Assembly (NCBI RefSeq): GCF_020736365.1
Contig: NZ_CP085988.1
Location: forward strand, 417,501-481,500
Reading direction: 5' to 3'
DNA length: 64,000 nucleotides
Origin: Clostridium sp. M62/1
GTDB lineage: Bacteria > Bacillota > Clostridia > Lachnospirales > Lachnospiraceae
Numbering within the stretch: position 1 is the stretch's first letter; each line of letters begins with the position of its first letter. The notes beneath the pieces were generated by a model. That model did not search any database and was not told the DNA's origin. It saw only the letters and a program-made list of their open reading frames with translations. Positions 11,125-19,387 of this stretch are shown here, piece by piece. Both the position numbers and the translations under genes were made by a program.

Positions 11125-12033
11125 ATGATAAAGGTAATAGGTGTCAGGTTCCGGACGGCGGGAAAGGTTTATTTTTTCGACCCGGCCGGATTGGAGATCA
11201 ACACGGGAGATCATGTAATTGTAGAAACAGCCAGGGGTATTGAGTTTGGCCATGTGGTTCTCGGCAGCAGGGAGGTGGACGAGTCCAAGGTCGTTCAGCC
11301 CTTAAAGTCCGTGATCCGTATGGCTACGGCAGCGGACGAGGAGACAGAGCGTAGGAATAAGGAAAAGGAGAAAGAGGCCTTCGGCATCTGTCTGGAAAAG
11401 ATTAAAAAACACAATCTTCAGATGAAACTCATTGACGCGGAGTACACCTTCGACAACAATAAGGTGCTCTTTTACTTTACTGCTGACGGCAGAATCGATT
11501 TCAGGGAGCTTGTAAAGGATCTGGCTGCCGTGTTTAAGACCAGGATTGAGCTTCGCCAGATCGGAGTCAGAGATGAGACGAAGATCATGGGAGGAATCGG
11601 AATCTGCGGACGCCCCCTGTGCTGCCATACCTACCTGTCAGAGTTTATCCCCGTCTCTATTAAGATGGCCAAGGAACAGAATCTGTCCTTAAATCCCACA
11701 AAGATCTCAGGCGTCTGCGGCAGGCTGATGTGCTGTCTGAAAAATGAGGAGGAAACCTACGAGGAGTTAAACAGCAAGCTGCCGGGAATCGGCGACTATG
11801 TGACGACGGACGACGGCCTCAAGGGAGAGGTCCACAGCGTAAGTGTGCTGCGCCAGCTGGTAAAGGTAGTGGTGACAGTGGGAAAGGACGAAAAGGAGAT
11901 CCGGGAATACCCGGTAAAACGCCTGAAATTCAGACCGAAGCGCAGAAAAGAAAAGGTAAATGTGGATGCGGAGTTAAAGCAGCTGGAGGCCCTTGAAAAG
12001 AGGGAAGGAAAATCCAAGCTGGACAATAACTGA
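11125..12033 (+). CDS. ricT: PSP1-family regulatory protein RicT (YaaT)
   Basis: A 302-residue PSP1 C-terminal domain protein. Cys pairs in GICGRPLCCH and GVCGRLMCCL are the conserved ligands that in B. subtilis RicT help bind [4Fe-4S] clusters in the RicA-RicF-RicT complex, which tunes RNase Y and sporulation phosphorelay. The C-terminus is Lys/Arg-rich (KFRPKRRKEKVN). It lies directly behind holB as in B. subtilis. A TTG three bases upstream (11122) could also serve as start; the ATG has better spacing from AAGGAGAA. Confidence 0.9.
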   Translation: MIKVIGVRFRTAGKVYFFDPAGLEINTGDHVIVETARGIEFGHVVLGSREVDESKVVQPLKSVIRMATAADEETERRNKEKEKEAFGICLEKIKKHNLQMKLIDAEYTFDNNKVLFYFTADGRIDFRELVKDLAAVFKTRIELRQIGVRDETKIMGGIGICGRPLCCHTYLSEFIPVSIKMAKEQNLSLNPTKISGVCGRLMCCLKNEEETYEELNSKLPGIGDYVTTDDGLKGEVHSVSVLRQLVKVVVTVGKDEKEIREYPVKRLKFRPKRRKEKVNVDAELKQLEALEKREGKSKLDNN

Positions 12034-12075
12034 TCCAGGTGAAAACTTCGTGAAAGACTCAGGAAGGGACAGGAC

Positions 12076-12828
12076 TTGAATACAGAGAAAAGAGAGATTG
12101 AACTGAGAGAGGATGAGAGGATCGACGATCTTCACAGAAATGGCTACCGGATCATCCAGAACCAAAAGGCATTCTGCTTTGGAATGGATGCAGTGCTTCT
12201 GTCTGGATATGCGTCGGTAAAGCCGGGGGAGAGGGCTCTCGACCTGGGAACGGGGACGGGGATTATCCCCATCCTTCTGGAAGCCAAGACAGAGGGCAGC
12301 TATTTTGCTGGGCTGGAAATCCAGGAGAACATGGCCGAGATGGCAAGAAGGAGCGTTTGGCTCAACGGCCTGGAGGGGAAAATTGAGATTGTGACAGGAG
12401 ATATAAAAGAAGCAGGCCGGATTTTCGGTGCTGCCTCTTTTGATGTGGTGACATCAAATCCTCCCTATATGAACGACAGCCACGGGCTGAAAAATCCGGA
12501 TCTTCCCAAGGCCATTGCCCGCCATGAGGTGCTCTGCACCCTGGAGGACGTGGTGCGGGAGGGAGCGAAGGTGCTCCGGCCGGGAGGCCGGTTTTATATG
12601 GTGCACAGGCCTCACAGGCTCATTGAGATTATCACTGCATTTACGAAGTATAAGCTGGAGCCAAAGAGGATGAAGCTCGTACACCCCTTTGTAGACAAGG
12701 ATGCCAACATGGTTCTTATAGAGGCGGTGAAGGGGGGGCGTTCCATGATAAAGGTGGAAAAGCCGCTGATCGTGTACCGGGAACCGGGGGTTTACATGGA
12801 TGAGATTTATGATATCTACGGGTATTAA
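12076..12828 (+). CDS. tRNA1(Val) (adenine37-N6)-methyltransferase, TrmN6/YabB family
   Basis: A 250-residue SAM-dependent methyltransferase: DLGTGTGIIP at 55-64 binds SAM and SNPPYMN near 127-133 is the N6-adenine NPPY catalytic motif. E. coli TrmN6 modifies A37 of tRNA-Val; the firmicute YabB proteins are its orthologs by operon position. The start is TTG at 12076 after AGGGACAGG; no earlier ATG exists and the next Met is at residue 38, inside the fold. Confidence 0.87.
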   Translation: MNTEKREIELREDERIDDLHRNGYRIIQNQKAFCFGMDAVLLSGYASVKPGERALDLGTGTGIIPILLEAKTEGSYFAGLEIQENMAEMARRSVWLNGLEGKIEIVTGDIKEAGRIFGAASFDVVTSNPPYMNDSHGLKNPDLPKAIARHEVLCTLEDVVREGAKVLRPGGRFYMVHRPHRLIEIITAFTKYKLEPKRMKLVHPFVDKDANMVLIEAVKGGRSMIKVEKPLIVYREPGVYMDEIYDIYGY

Positions 12829-12846
12829 AAGAGGAGGGAACGGAAG

Positions 12847-13725
12847 ATGGATGACAAGGCTCTTCTGAGTGAAAAGACACAAAAGGCAGGGACGGGAAAG
12901 CTGTACCTGTGCGCCACTCCCATCGGCAATCTGGACGATATTACCCTTCGGGTGCTGGATACTCTGAAAAACGTGGATCTCATCGCTGCGGAGGATACCA
13001 GGCACAGCATCAAGCTGCTGAACCATTTTCAGATTAAGACTCCTATGACAAGCTACCATGAGTACAACAAGGTGGAGAAGGCCAGGTACCTGGTGGATCA
13101 GATGAAGAAGGGGGTAACGGTGGCGCTGGTGACGGATGCGGGGACACCGGGTATCTCCGATCCCGGGGAGGAGCTGGTGCGCCAGTGCCATGAGGCGGGG
13201 ATTCCCCTCACCTCTCTTCCGGGGCCTGCAGCCTGCATCACAGCCCTGACTATTTCCGGTCTTCCCACCAGGCGTTTCTGTTTTGAGGCCTTTCTGCCGG
13301 CGGATAAGAAGGAACGGCAGTGGATTCTGGAGGAGCTGAAGAAGGAGACTAGGACGATCATTGTCTACGAGGCTCCCCACCATCTGGTGAGGACGCTTTC
13401 AGAGCTTGCGGCTGCTCTGGGGGAGAGGAATATCACCGTCTGCAGGGAACTGACAAAGCGCTATGAGGAGGCCTTTCGCACCACGTTTTCCGGCGCTCTG
13501 GAATTTTATAAGGAGAATGAGCCTAAGGGCGAGTGCGTGGTAGTCATCGAAGGAAAATCCTTTGACCAGGTGAACCGGGAGAAGCAGCAGGAGTTTGAGG
13601 AGATGACCGTCGAGGAGCATATGGAGCTGTATCTCTCACAGGGGATGGATAAAAAAGAGGCCATGAAGCGGGTGGCCAAGGATCGGGGGATCAGCAAGAG
13701 AGAGGTTTATCAGGCGCTTCTGTAG
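12847..13725 (+). CDS. rsmI: 16S rRNA (cytidine1402-2'-O)-methyltransferase
   Basis: A 292-residue tetrapyrrole-methylase-fold enzyme with LYLCATPIGNLDDIT near the N-terminus, AAEDTRHSIKLL, and TDAGTPGISDPG, all RsmI signatures. It makes 2'-O-methyl-C1402 in the ribosomal P site. It is the last gene of the operon; the conserved C-terminal HTH-like tail (DKKEAMKRVAKDRGISKREVYQ) is intact. Confidence 0.95.
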   Translation: MDDKALLSEKTQKAGTGKLYLCATPIGNLDDITLRVLDTLKNVDLIAAEDTRHSIKLLNHFQIKTPMTSYHEYNKVEKARYLVDQMKKGVTVALVTDAGTPGISDPGEELVRQCHEAGIPLTSLPGPAACITALTISGLPTRRFCFEAFLPADKKERQWILEELKKETRTIIVYEAPHHLVRTLSELAAALGERNITVCRELTKRYEEAFRTTFSGALEFYKENEPKGECVVVIEGKSFDQVNREKQQEFEEMTVEEHMELYLSQGMDKKEAMKRVAKDRGISKREVYQALL

Positions 13726-13742
13726 GGGAAGAGGGGAAGTGG

Positions 13743-13803
13743 GGAGAAAAGGGGAAGTTTTTTTGTTCCGATGAAAGTCACAAAGAAACTTCCCCTTTTC
13801 TCC
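13743..13803. terminator. terminator with an 18-base perfect stem
   Basis: The arms at 13743-13760 and 13786-13803 are perfect reverse complements (GGAGAAAAGGGGAAGTTT and its complement). The left arm leads straight into a T run, and AT-rich sequence surrounds it. It lies between rsmI and the convergent metal-binding gene, so it may act in both directions. Confidence 0.75.
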
Positions 13804-13897
13804 TGGATGAATGGGAGGAGAGGCCGCCCCGCTCTTTCAGTTCAGACAGATAGGAATGTTCATCTTAGCACTCGCAATGCTGGCTAAATTTCTTATT

Positions 13898-14278
13898 TTA
13901 ATCAGTTATCCGGATGACGGTGTACCCCTGTTTTCTGACGGCATTTTTTAAGAGCTCCGGGTCCATGGGCTGCTTCATCCGCACCAGGGCTTCCTGGCTT
14001 CCCAGATCCACAGAGGCCCAGACTCCGTCAAGGGCGTTTAATGCATTTTCCACCCGGTTTGCGCAGTTTCCGCAGGACATGCCGTCAATTTTCAGGATTT
14101 TTGTGTACGGATAATGGGCTTTGTTTCGATCCGATACTCTCCTTTTTTTGACTGTTCCCTCCCCGCCTGCACCGCAGCAGCCGGAGGTGAGCTTCTTTCT
14201 GTATTTCTTTACAGAAAAAATACAGATGACGGCCAGTATGACACAGATGACAGCCGTTGAAATCGTTCCTCCTGACAT
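13898..14278 (-). CDS. membrane-anchored heavy-metal-associated (HMA) domain protein
   Basis: A 126-residue protein: one N-terminal transmembrane helix (about 7-22), a Cys-rich stretch SGCCGAGG near 32-39 like FeoB-associated small proteins, and an HMA domain from about 58 to 126 with the metal site GMSCGNC. The fold binds Cu(I) or other soft metals and passes them to transporters; here it is tethered to the membrane. AAAGGAGG precedes the ATG. A sigma-A promoter overlapped by a DtxR-like palindrome lies upstream, pointing to metal-dependent control. Confidence 0.82.
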   Translation of the reverse strand: MSGGTISTAVICVILAVICIFSVKKYRKKLTSGCCGAGGEGTVKKRRVSDRNKAHYPYTKILKIDGMSCGNCANRVENALNALDGVWASVDLGSQEALVRMKQPMDPELLKNAVRKQGYTVIRITD

Positions 14279-14303
14279 GGCAAAAGACCTCCTTTACACA
14301 ATG

Positions 14304-14319
14304 GTTAGCTAATACTAAC
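14304..14319 (-). promoter_or_regulatory. DtxR/IdeR-like operator in front of the HMA gene
   Basis: Palindrome GTTAGTATTAGCTAAC on the minus strand. It resembles the TTAGG-TTAG-CTAA pattern of iron-responsive DtxR-family repressors. It begins 8 bases downstream of the -10 box, where bound repressor would block transcription. The regulator identity is inferred from the pattern only. Confidence 0.5.
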
Positions 14320-14327
14320 TTTCTGTT

Positions 14328-14357
14328 ATTATACCTGCAGCGGACATGCTGTGTCAA
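14328..14357 (-). promoter_or_regulatory. sigma-A promoter of the HMA gene
   Basis: Reading on the minus strand: TTGACA (14357-14352), an 18-base spacer and TATAAT (14333-14328). Both hexamers are consensus, so strong when not repressed. Confidence 0.8.
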
Positions 14358-14393
14358 GAGGGAAGAAAGGGGAGAAGGAAGCTGGAGGGCAGG

Positions 14394-14423
14394 AAAAAGG
14401 GCCGCCGCAGAAGCGGCAGCCCT
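14394..14423 (-). terminator. terminator of glgB
   Basis: On the minus strand GGGCTGCCGC, a TTCT loop, GCGGCGGCCC, then TTTTT. It lies 80 bases past the glgB stop codon. Confidence 0.8.
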
Positions 14424-14502
14424 GAATCTGTCCATAGACAGTGGGAAAGTGGAAATAGACGGCGAAAATGGACAGCGGAAGGAATAGGGAATATTCCATC
14501 TC

Positions 14503-16476
14503 TTAAAAGCGGAACACGGCCGTCCCGTAGGGGGGAAGCGGATAAGAGAAGGAGTAGGGCTGGCCGTCGCACTCTCCCTTCTTGGAGCGGTAAACGTGCA
14601 CGTCATCGTTTTTCTCATAATATCCGTGATGGCTGTCCAGAACCAGGGTGAAATTGCCCCGCTTCGGCACGCCTACCCGGTAATCCGCCCTCTCCACCGG
14701 AGTGAAATTGATGATGAAGAGGAGATTTTTCTTCTTCGTTTCATCCCGGCGTACGAAGCTGAAAATGCTTCGGTCAGCGTCGTTGGCATTGATCCACTGG
14801 AAGCCTGCGTAGTCATTGTCCAGGCGGGACAGGCAGGGGTATTTCCGATAGAGGGTGAGAAGGCCCCTTACATAGCTTTGAAGATCTGCATGGAGGGGTT
14901 CGTCAGCCAGATACCAGTCCAGAGATACCTTTTCATCCCACTCGTGGAACTGGCCGAAATCCTGTCCCATAAACAGCAGCTTTTTGCCGGGATGGCCCAG
15001 CATGAAGGTGTAGCCTGCCTTCAGGTTGGCGAATTTGTCCTCGTAGATGCCGGGCATCTTATTGATCATAGAGCATTTTAAATGGACAACCTCATCGTGG
15101 GAGAGAACGAGGATGAAGTTTTCACTGGTGGAGTAGGTAAGCCCGAAGGTCATGTGGTTGTGGTTAAATTTCCTGTAAATGGGATCCAGCTTCATGTATT
15201 CCAGGAAATCGTGCATCCAGCCCATGTTCCACTTGAAGGTAAAGCCAAGTCCGTCATCCTCCGGCCGGTGCGTGACCTTCGGCCAGGCTGTGGACTCCTC
15301 GGCGATAATCATGCAGCCGTCCTTTCTCCCTGTCAGAACACTGTTTAAATGCTTGAAAAATTCGATGGCTTCCAGATTCTGATTGCCGCCGTACTGGTTG
15401 GCAACCCACTCCCCGTCCTTTCTGCCGTAATCCAGATAGAGCATGGATGCCACTGCATCCACCCTCAGTCCGTCTATGTGGTACTGCTCGATCCAGTAGA
15501 GGGCGTTGGCGATCAGGAAATTTTTGACCTCGTTCTTTCCGTAATCAAATACCTTTGTACCCCAGTCGGGATGCTCTCCCTTGCGGGGATCTGCGTACTC
15601 ATAGAGGGGTTCCCCGTCAAAATCAGCAAGCCCGTGGGCGTCCCTGGGAAAATGGGCGGGAACCCAGTCTAAAATAACGCCGATTCCTTTTTTATGGAGA
15701 TAATTTACAAGGTACATGAAATCCTTGGGAGCACCGTAGCGGGAGGTGGGAGCATAATAGCCGGTCACCTGATAGCCCCAGGAGCCGTCAAAGGGGTGCT
15801 CTGCGATCCCCATAAGCTCCACATGGGTATAGCCCATATGCTTTACATAGTCTGCAAGGGCCTTGGCTGCCTCCCTGTATGTATAGCAGTTGTCCCGCTC
15901 CGGACGGATGGTTTTTCGCCAGGACCCCAGATGCACCTCGTAGATTGCGAGGGGAGCCTTGACAGGGTCTGTCTGCTTCCTCTTTTCCATCCAGGCGGAG
16001 TCGCTCCAGGAAAAGCCTGTAATGTCAGAAGTTACAGAGGCAGTTCCCGGCCGGTATTCGGCGCTGAAGGCAAAGGGATCGGATTTTAAGAGCAGAGAGC
16101 CCGTTTGGGTGGTGACAGCGTATTTATAGAGCTCGCCCTCCTTTAAATCAGGCACAAAGGCCTCATAAATTCCCTGTCCATTGATATTTTTCATGGGATT
16201 TTTTTCGGGATTCCATCCGTTGAAATCCCCTACTACGCTTACGGACTGTGCGTGAGGCGCCCATACGGCAAAGTGCATGCCGGCTTTTTTCCGGTAGGTG
16301 TAAGGGTGGGCTCCCATCTTTTCATAGAGACGGTAATGGCGTCCCTCACCGAACAGGTAGAGGTCGAGTTCACCAAAAAATCCCATTCCTGCTTTTGAAG
16401 TTTTTGTCTTTTGCCCGGCCGTTTTTTTCATGTACTGGTCCTTGCCAAAAGATTTGGTATCTGTTGTTGTGTTCAT
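14503..16476 (-). CDS. glgB: 1,4-alpha-glucan branching enzyme
   Basis: A 657-residue GH13 enzyme. After a Lys/Thr-rich N-terminal tail comes the CBM48-type domain (HFAVWAPHAQSVSVVGDFNGW), then the TIM barrel with GVILDWVPAHFP, the nucleophile in DGLRVDAVASML, the acid Glu in IIAEESTAWP and VLSHDEVVH, and the all-beta C-terminus. It forms alpha-1,6 branches in glycogen. Start at 16476 follows AGGGGGA. No other glycogen gene is beside it. Confidence 0.96.
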   Translation of the reverse strand: MNTTTDTKSFGKDQYMKKTAGQKTKTSKAGMGFFGELDLYLFGEGRHYRLYEKMGAHPYTYRKKAGMHFAVWAPHAQSVSVVGDFNGWNPEKNPMKNINGQGIYEAFVPDLKEGELYKYAVTTQTGSLLLKSDPFAFSAEYRPGTASVTSDITGFSWSDSAWMEKRKQTDPVKAPLAIYEVHLGSWRKTIRPERDNCYTYREAAKALADYVKHMGYTHVELMGIAEHPFDGSWGYQVTGYYAPTSRYGAPKDFMYLVNYLHKKGIGVILDWVPAHFPRDAHGLADFDGEPLYEYADPRKGEHPDWGTKVFDYGKNEVKNFLIANALYWIEQYHIDGLRVDAVASMLYLDYGRKDGEWVANQYGGNQNLEAIEFFKHLNSVLTGRKDGCMIIAEESTAWPKVTHRPEDDGLGFTFKWNMGWMHDFLEYMKLDPIYRKFNHNHMTFGLTYSTSENFILVLSHDEVVHLKCSMINKMPGIYEDKFANLKAGYTFMLGHPGKKLLFMGQDFGQFHEWDEKVSLDWYLADEPLHADLQSYVRGLLTLYRKYPCLSRLDNDYAGFQWINANDADRSIFSFVRRDETKKKNLLFIINFTPVERADYRVGVPKRGNFTLVLDSHHGYYEKNDDVHVYRSKKGECDGQPYSFSYPLPPYGTAVFRF

Positions 16477-16616
16477 AACTAAGTTCCCCCTGAAATACAG
16501 GCCTGCAGGACATGAAAGAATCCGGCATCCGGTAACAGTCCTGCCAATGCCATAGTTTTTGTTTGGATAATCAGTGTCCCCCTGTGAGCCAGCTTTGATA
16601 AGAGATGAAAGCTCTT

Positions 16617-16841
16617 CTAAAGTTCCTGGCTTTTAATTCGGCGCAGGAGAAACTGATAACGCAGCTGGGCTGCGTTGATCTCGTAAATATAGCAGTCGAT
16701 AAGCACCGGATCAACTGCCTGATCAAAGTGATTTCTGGCGCAGTCCATTTCGGCCATGATCCGGCGCAGCTCATCCTTCACAGTCATCGCAGTAGGCTTT
16801 CCTCCGGCCTTTGCTTCCTGTTTTGTTTTTGTCTTAATCAT
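16617..16841 (-). CDS. DUF2508 (YaaL-like) family protein
   Basis: A 74-residue soluble helical protein. The pattern A-x-x-x-F-D-x-A-V-D-P-x-L-I-D, then Q-L-R-Y-Q-F-L-L-R near the C-terminus matches the small YaaL/DUF2508 family, of unknown function. AAAGGAGG precedes the ATG. In B. subtilis yaaL lies in the same chromosomal zone (recR-yaaL-bofA); here it sits between an ArsR regulator and glgB. Confidence 0.75.
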   Translation of the reverse strand: MIKTKTKQEAKAGGKPTAMTVKDELRRIMAEMDCARNHFDQAVDPVLIDCYIYEINAAQLRYQFLLRRIKSQEL

Positions 16842-16959
16842 GTATTTTTCCTCCTTTGAAGCCTAGTATGGCTGGAAAAAAGAAAAAATATGTGCAGAAA
16901 CGTGCAGCAGTTCAGATAAAAGGATAAATTGTTAAAAAAAGGAAAAGGAAAGTCAGTCC

Positions 16960-17289
16960 CTAGTCAGGGGACTTTATGCCGAGGAAGGACTGGAGCCTGC
17001 GGCCCAGACCGATGAGCTCAGCTGTGGCCTCGGAGATTGTGAGATAGTAGTAATTGCAGGTCCCCGAGCGCCTGATATCGATAAGTCCAGCCTCTTTTAA
17101 AATTTTCAGATGGTGGGAGACAGCAGGCCTTGAGAGGCTTGTATACTCTGTGATTTCCTTCACATTCAGGCCGTGCCGGCTCATATTTTCCCGGGAAAAA
17201 TCTCCGCTGCAGTTTTTAGAGGCGGCTTCCGTCAGCACCTCCACGATTGTGAGACGTATTTCGTCGCCCAGCGCTATGAAGAAGGGCAT
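16960..17289 (-). CDS. ArsR-family winged-helix regulator
   Basis: About 109 residues: ALGDEIRLTIVEVL and the recognition helix region SLSRPAVSHHLKILKEAGLIDIRR followed by the wing GTCNYYYLT are classic ArsR features. No metal-ligand motif like ELCVCDL is seen, so the signal is unknown. The reading frame stays open upstream of the ATG at 17289, and the family usually has 10-15 more residues there (LKKQFHQCMPFF). A CTG at 17331 lies 9 bases after AAAGGAGG, so the real start may be that codon. Confidence 0.85.
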   Translation of the reverse strand: MPFFIALGDEIRLTIVEVLTEAASKNCSGDFSRENMSRHGLNVKEITEYTSLSRPAVSHHLKILKEAGLIDIRRSGTCNYYYLTISEATAELIGLGRRLQSFLGIKSPD

Positions 17290-17496
17290 GCACTGGTGAA
17301 ATTGTTTTTTTAAATCTTCTGCCTCTGTCAGAACATCACACCTCCTTTGCGCCTGTATGGCGATAAAAAGTTAAAAAATTTGGTCTGCAAATTTACTGAA
17401 AGTATTGGTTTAAAAAAATGAACTAATATAGGAATATTTTAACACCTGTAAGAAGAAAAAGTCAATGGGGAAGAGAAAATACAACTTCGGTTTATA

Positions 17497-17524
17497 TTGC
17501 AAATGAGTGTGAATGTGATAGAAT
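17497..17524 (+). promoter_or_regulatory. possible promoter of the transaldolase-like gene
   Basis: TTGCAA (17497-17502), a 16-base spacer and TAGAAT (17519-17524), 51 bases before the start codon. Confidence 0.5.
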
Positions 17525-17574
17525 AAATCTATGCGTGAAAGCATTTGATGAGAGTCCGGTGAAAGGAGAAAGGT

Positions 17575-18231
17575 ATGAAATTTTTTATTGACACGGCTAA
17601 TGTGGATGAGATCAGAAAGGCCAATGACATGGGGATTATCTGCGGAGTTACGACAAACCCATCTTTGATTGCCAAGGAGGGACGTGATTTTAAGCAGGTA
17701 ATCGAGGAGATTGCTTCTATCGTCGACGGGCCGATCAGCGGGGAGGTAAATGCCTTCACAACTGATGCAGAAGGGATGATTCGTGAGGGACGCGAAATCG
17801 CAGCCATCCACCCCAACATGGTAGTGAAAATTCCTATGACAGCGGAAGGACTGAAGGCTACAAAGGTGCTTTCTTCAGAAGGGATTAAGGTAAATGTAAC
17901 ACTTATTTTCTCGGCAAATCAGGCGCTGCTGGCAGCGAGAGCAGGAGCAGCCTACGTGTCGCCGTTTGTGGGAAGGCTGGACGATATCTCAGAGCCGGGT
18001 GTGGAGCTCATTGAAATGATTATGGATATTTTTGAAACCCACGGAATTGAGACAGAAGTAATTGCCGCCAGCATCCGTACAACCATGCATGTGACACAGT
18101 GTGCACAGGCAGGGGCAGACATCGCCACCGTTCCCTATAAGGTGCTTGAGCAGATGCTTCACCATCCTCTGACCGATCAGGGAATTGTGAAATTCCAGGC
18201 TGACTACAGAGCTGTATTTGGAGAAAAATAG
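17575..18231 (+). CDS. fructose-6-phosphate aldolase / transaldolase-like protein
   Basis: A 218-residue small transaldolase (MipB/TalC type). The start [23 protein letters not shown] at 24-32, the Schiff-base Lys85 in VVKIPMT, NVTLIFS and the ASIRTT segment are all present. Members act as transaldolase in the pentose phosphate pathway or as fructose-6-phosphate aldolase; the sequence alone does not decide. AAAGGAGAAAGGT precedes the ATG. Single-gene unit with promoter and terminator. Confidence 0.93.
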   Translation: MKFFIDTANVDEIRKANDMGIICGVTTNPSLIAKEGRDFKQVIEEIASIVDGPISGEVNAFTTDAEGMIREGREIAAIHPNMVVKIPMTAEGLKATKVLSSEGIKVNVTLIFSANQALLAARAGAAYVSPFVGRLDDISEPGVELIEMIMDIFETHGIETEVIAASIRTTMHVTQCAQAGADIATVPYKVLEQMLHHPLTDQGIVKFQADYRAVFGEK

Positions 18232-18247
18232 ATATCGAGAACATAGG

Positions 18248-18289
18248 ACAGGCGCATCTTCTTTTTGAAGGGAGAGGATGCGCCTGTTT
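18248..18289 (+). terminator. terminator of the transaldolase-like gene
   Basis: Arms ACAGGCGCATC and GATGCGCCTGT around an 18-base loop, then TTTCATTTC. The stem is perfect over 11 bases. Confidence 0.8.
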
Positions 18290-18866
18290 CATTTCTTAGG
18301 GCTGTTTCAGTGCTTCCCGAGGAATGGGTAACAGTTTTAACTGGCCTGAAATATGCACAAAAAAACAGGCCTATTTTTAGCAGAAATTACAATATAAAGT
18401 GGGAAAATTTCGCTTGACATTTTAGAACTGCATGACATAATGAGGTTACATTTACAGAAGCAGGAGACAGCTTCGGAGGCACTGCCATTTGATGATTGTG
18501 AAAGCTCGAATGTGCTGGTTTCCGTGCTTCTGCAGCATCATATCTTTGCCATTTTAGAGAGCTGCGCGCGTCTATATCTTTACGAAAGTCTGTTATGAGA
18601 AAAATCCATTCAGCATTTTCGCTGAAAATCTGGGAAATGGTATTATCGCAAAATTTTATCTTCTAACCAGCTCTGAAGCTGGGCTTGGATGTCCCATTTT
18701 GAGCTGGCACATTCAAATAAATGGATGTCTGTGGGGGATTTCCTTAAAATATCTGTCCGCAGTTAAGGCCCCCTTAGACGGGAAGGGTTATGGCCGGACA
18801 GAGAAGGAAAATCGGGGAAGAAGGCTCAGGGGAAAAATGAGAAAATCTGTGGGAGGAGGTGAAAAG
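18290..18866 (+). other. long non-coding region before the host Tad locus, possibly a structured leader RNA
   Basis: About 575 bases with no credible reading frame on either strand. A promoter sits at 18414-18441. After it several inverted repeats are visible: GAAGC-N8-GCTTC (18456-18473), CAGAAGCA (18454) with TGCTTCTG (about 18526), TTCAGC-N6-GCTGAA near 18608-18625, and CCAGCTC/GAGCTGG (about 18667-18707) enclosing GGGC/GTCCC. I matched it by eye against c-di-GMP-I and 6S patterns and found no fit. No clear terminator lies before the first pilus gene. Confidence 0.45.
18414..18441 (+). promoter_or_regulatory. promoter upstream of the host Tad locus
   Basis: TTGACA (18414-18419), a 16-base spacer and CATAAT (18436-18441). 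It is the only good promoter before the pilus genes, 425 bases upstream of the first one. Confidence 0.6.
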
Positions 18867-18901
18867 ATGGGGAGGAGATAAAGTGGATTCTGCACGCATT
18901 T

Positions 18902-19387
18902 TTGACAGCTGTATGTCTGTGTGATTTCAGAGATGGGAAAATTCCCAACTGCCTTTCAGTTATGATCCTTCTTTCAGGCTGCGGCTATCTGTTTATGACA
19001 GGGGGGATTGTCTCTGCTGGAAAAGCCCTTGCTGCCTGCTGTCTGGTTCTTCTGGCATTTTACCCTCTGTTCTGGCTGCGGATGATGGGGGCAGGTGATA
19101 TCAAGGTCATTTCTGCCATTCCCGCCTTTTTAAGCAGCCGGGAATGGTTTCAGGTGGTGGGGTGTGCATTTGTGCTGGCGGGGATATGGTCTGTGTACAG
19201 CATGGTGAGACGAAAAGCCCTGAAAGAGAGGTTTGCCTGTTTTTTTAGCTATGTACAAGGCCTTCTGGAAACGGGGATGAGAACGCCCTACAGCAGTCTG
19301 GAAGCAGATTCATGGGAAGTTTTGCGTATAGGGCCGTTTCTCTGGGCAGGCATGACTGTTTTTTTGATGAGAGGGGGCATAGGATGA
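18902..19387 (+). CDS. prepilin peptidase, TadV/CpaA-like (host Tad locus), 5' end disturbed
   Basis: A24-family membrane aspartyl protease of about 161 residues. The first catalytic Asp is in CDFRDGKIPN near residue 8-17 and the second in MMGAGDIKV near 60 (G-x-G-D). It would cleave and methylate the Flp prepilin. Family members have a full transmembrane helix before the first Asp; from the TTG at 18902 this is missing, but the frame is open upstream (KWILHAFLTAV). A good GGAGG-ATG at 18867 lies one base out of frame: one more G in the GGGG run at 18869-18872 would give MGEEIKWILHAF. Overlaps tadZ by 4 bases. Confidence 0.72.
   Translation: MTAVCLCDFRDGKIPNCLSVMILLSGCGYLFMTGGIVSAGKALAACCLVLLAFYPLFWLRMMGAGDIKVISAIPAFLSSREWFQVVGCAFVLAGIWSVYSMVRRKALKERFACFFSYVQGLLETGMRTPYSSLEADSWEVLRIGPFLWAGMTVFLMRGGIG

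Noticed and set aside
12454..13383. 309-codon minus-strand frame opposite trmN6 and rsmI
   Set aside because: It mirrors two well-supported genes, and its translation is rich in His, Pro and Leu without domain patterns.
18448..18720. c-di-GMP riboswitch or 6S RNA
   Set aside because: The conserved cores of these classes are not visible; only generic hairpins are.
18699..18881. 60-codon frame ending in MGRR just before the host prepilin peptidase
   Set aside because: TTG start without ribosome binding site, low-complexity basic product; only its last ATG (18867) matters, as the probable original start of the peptidase.
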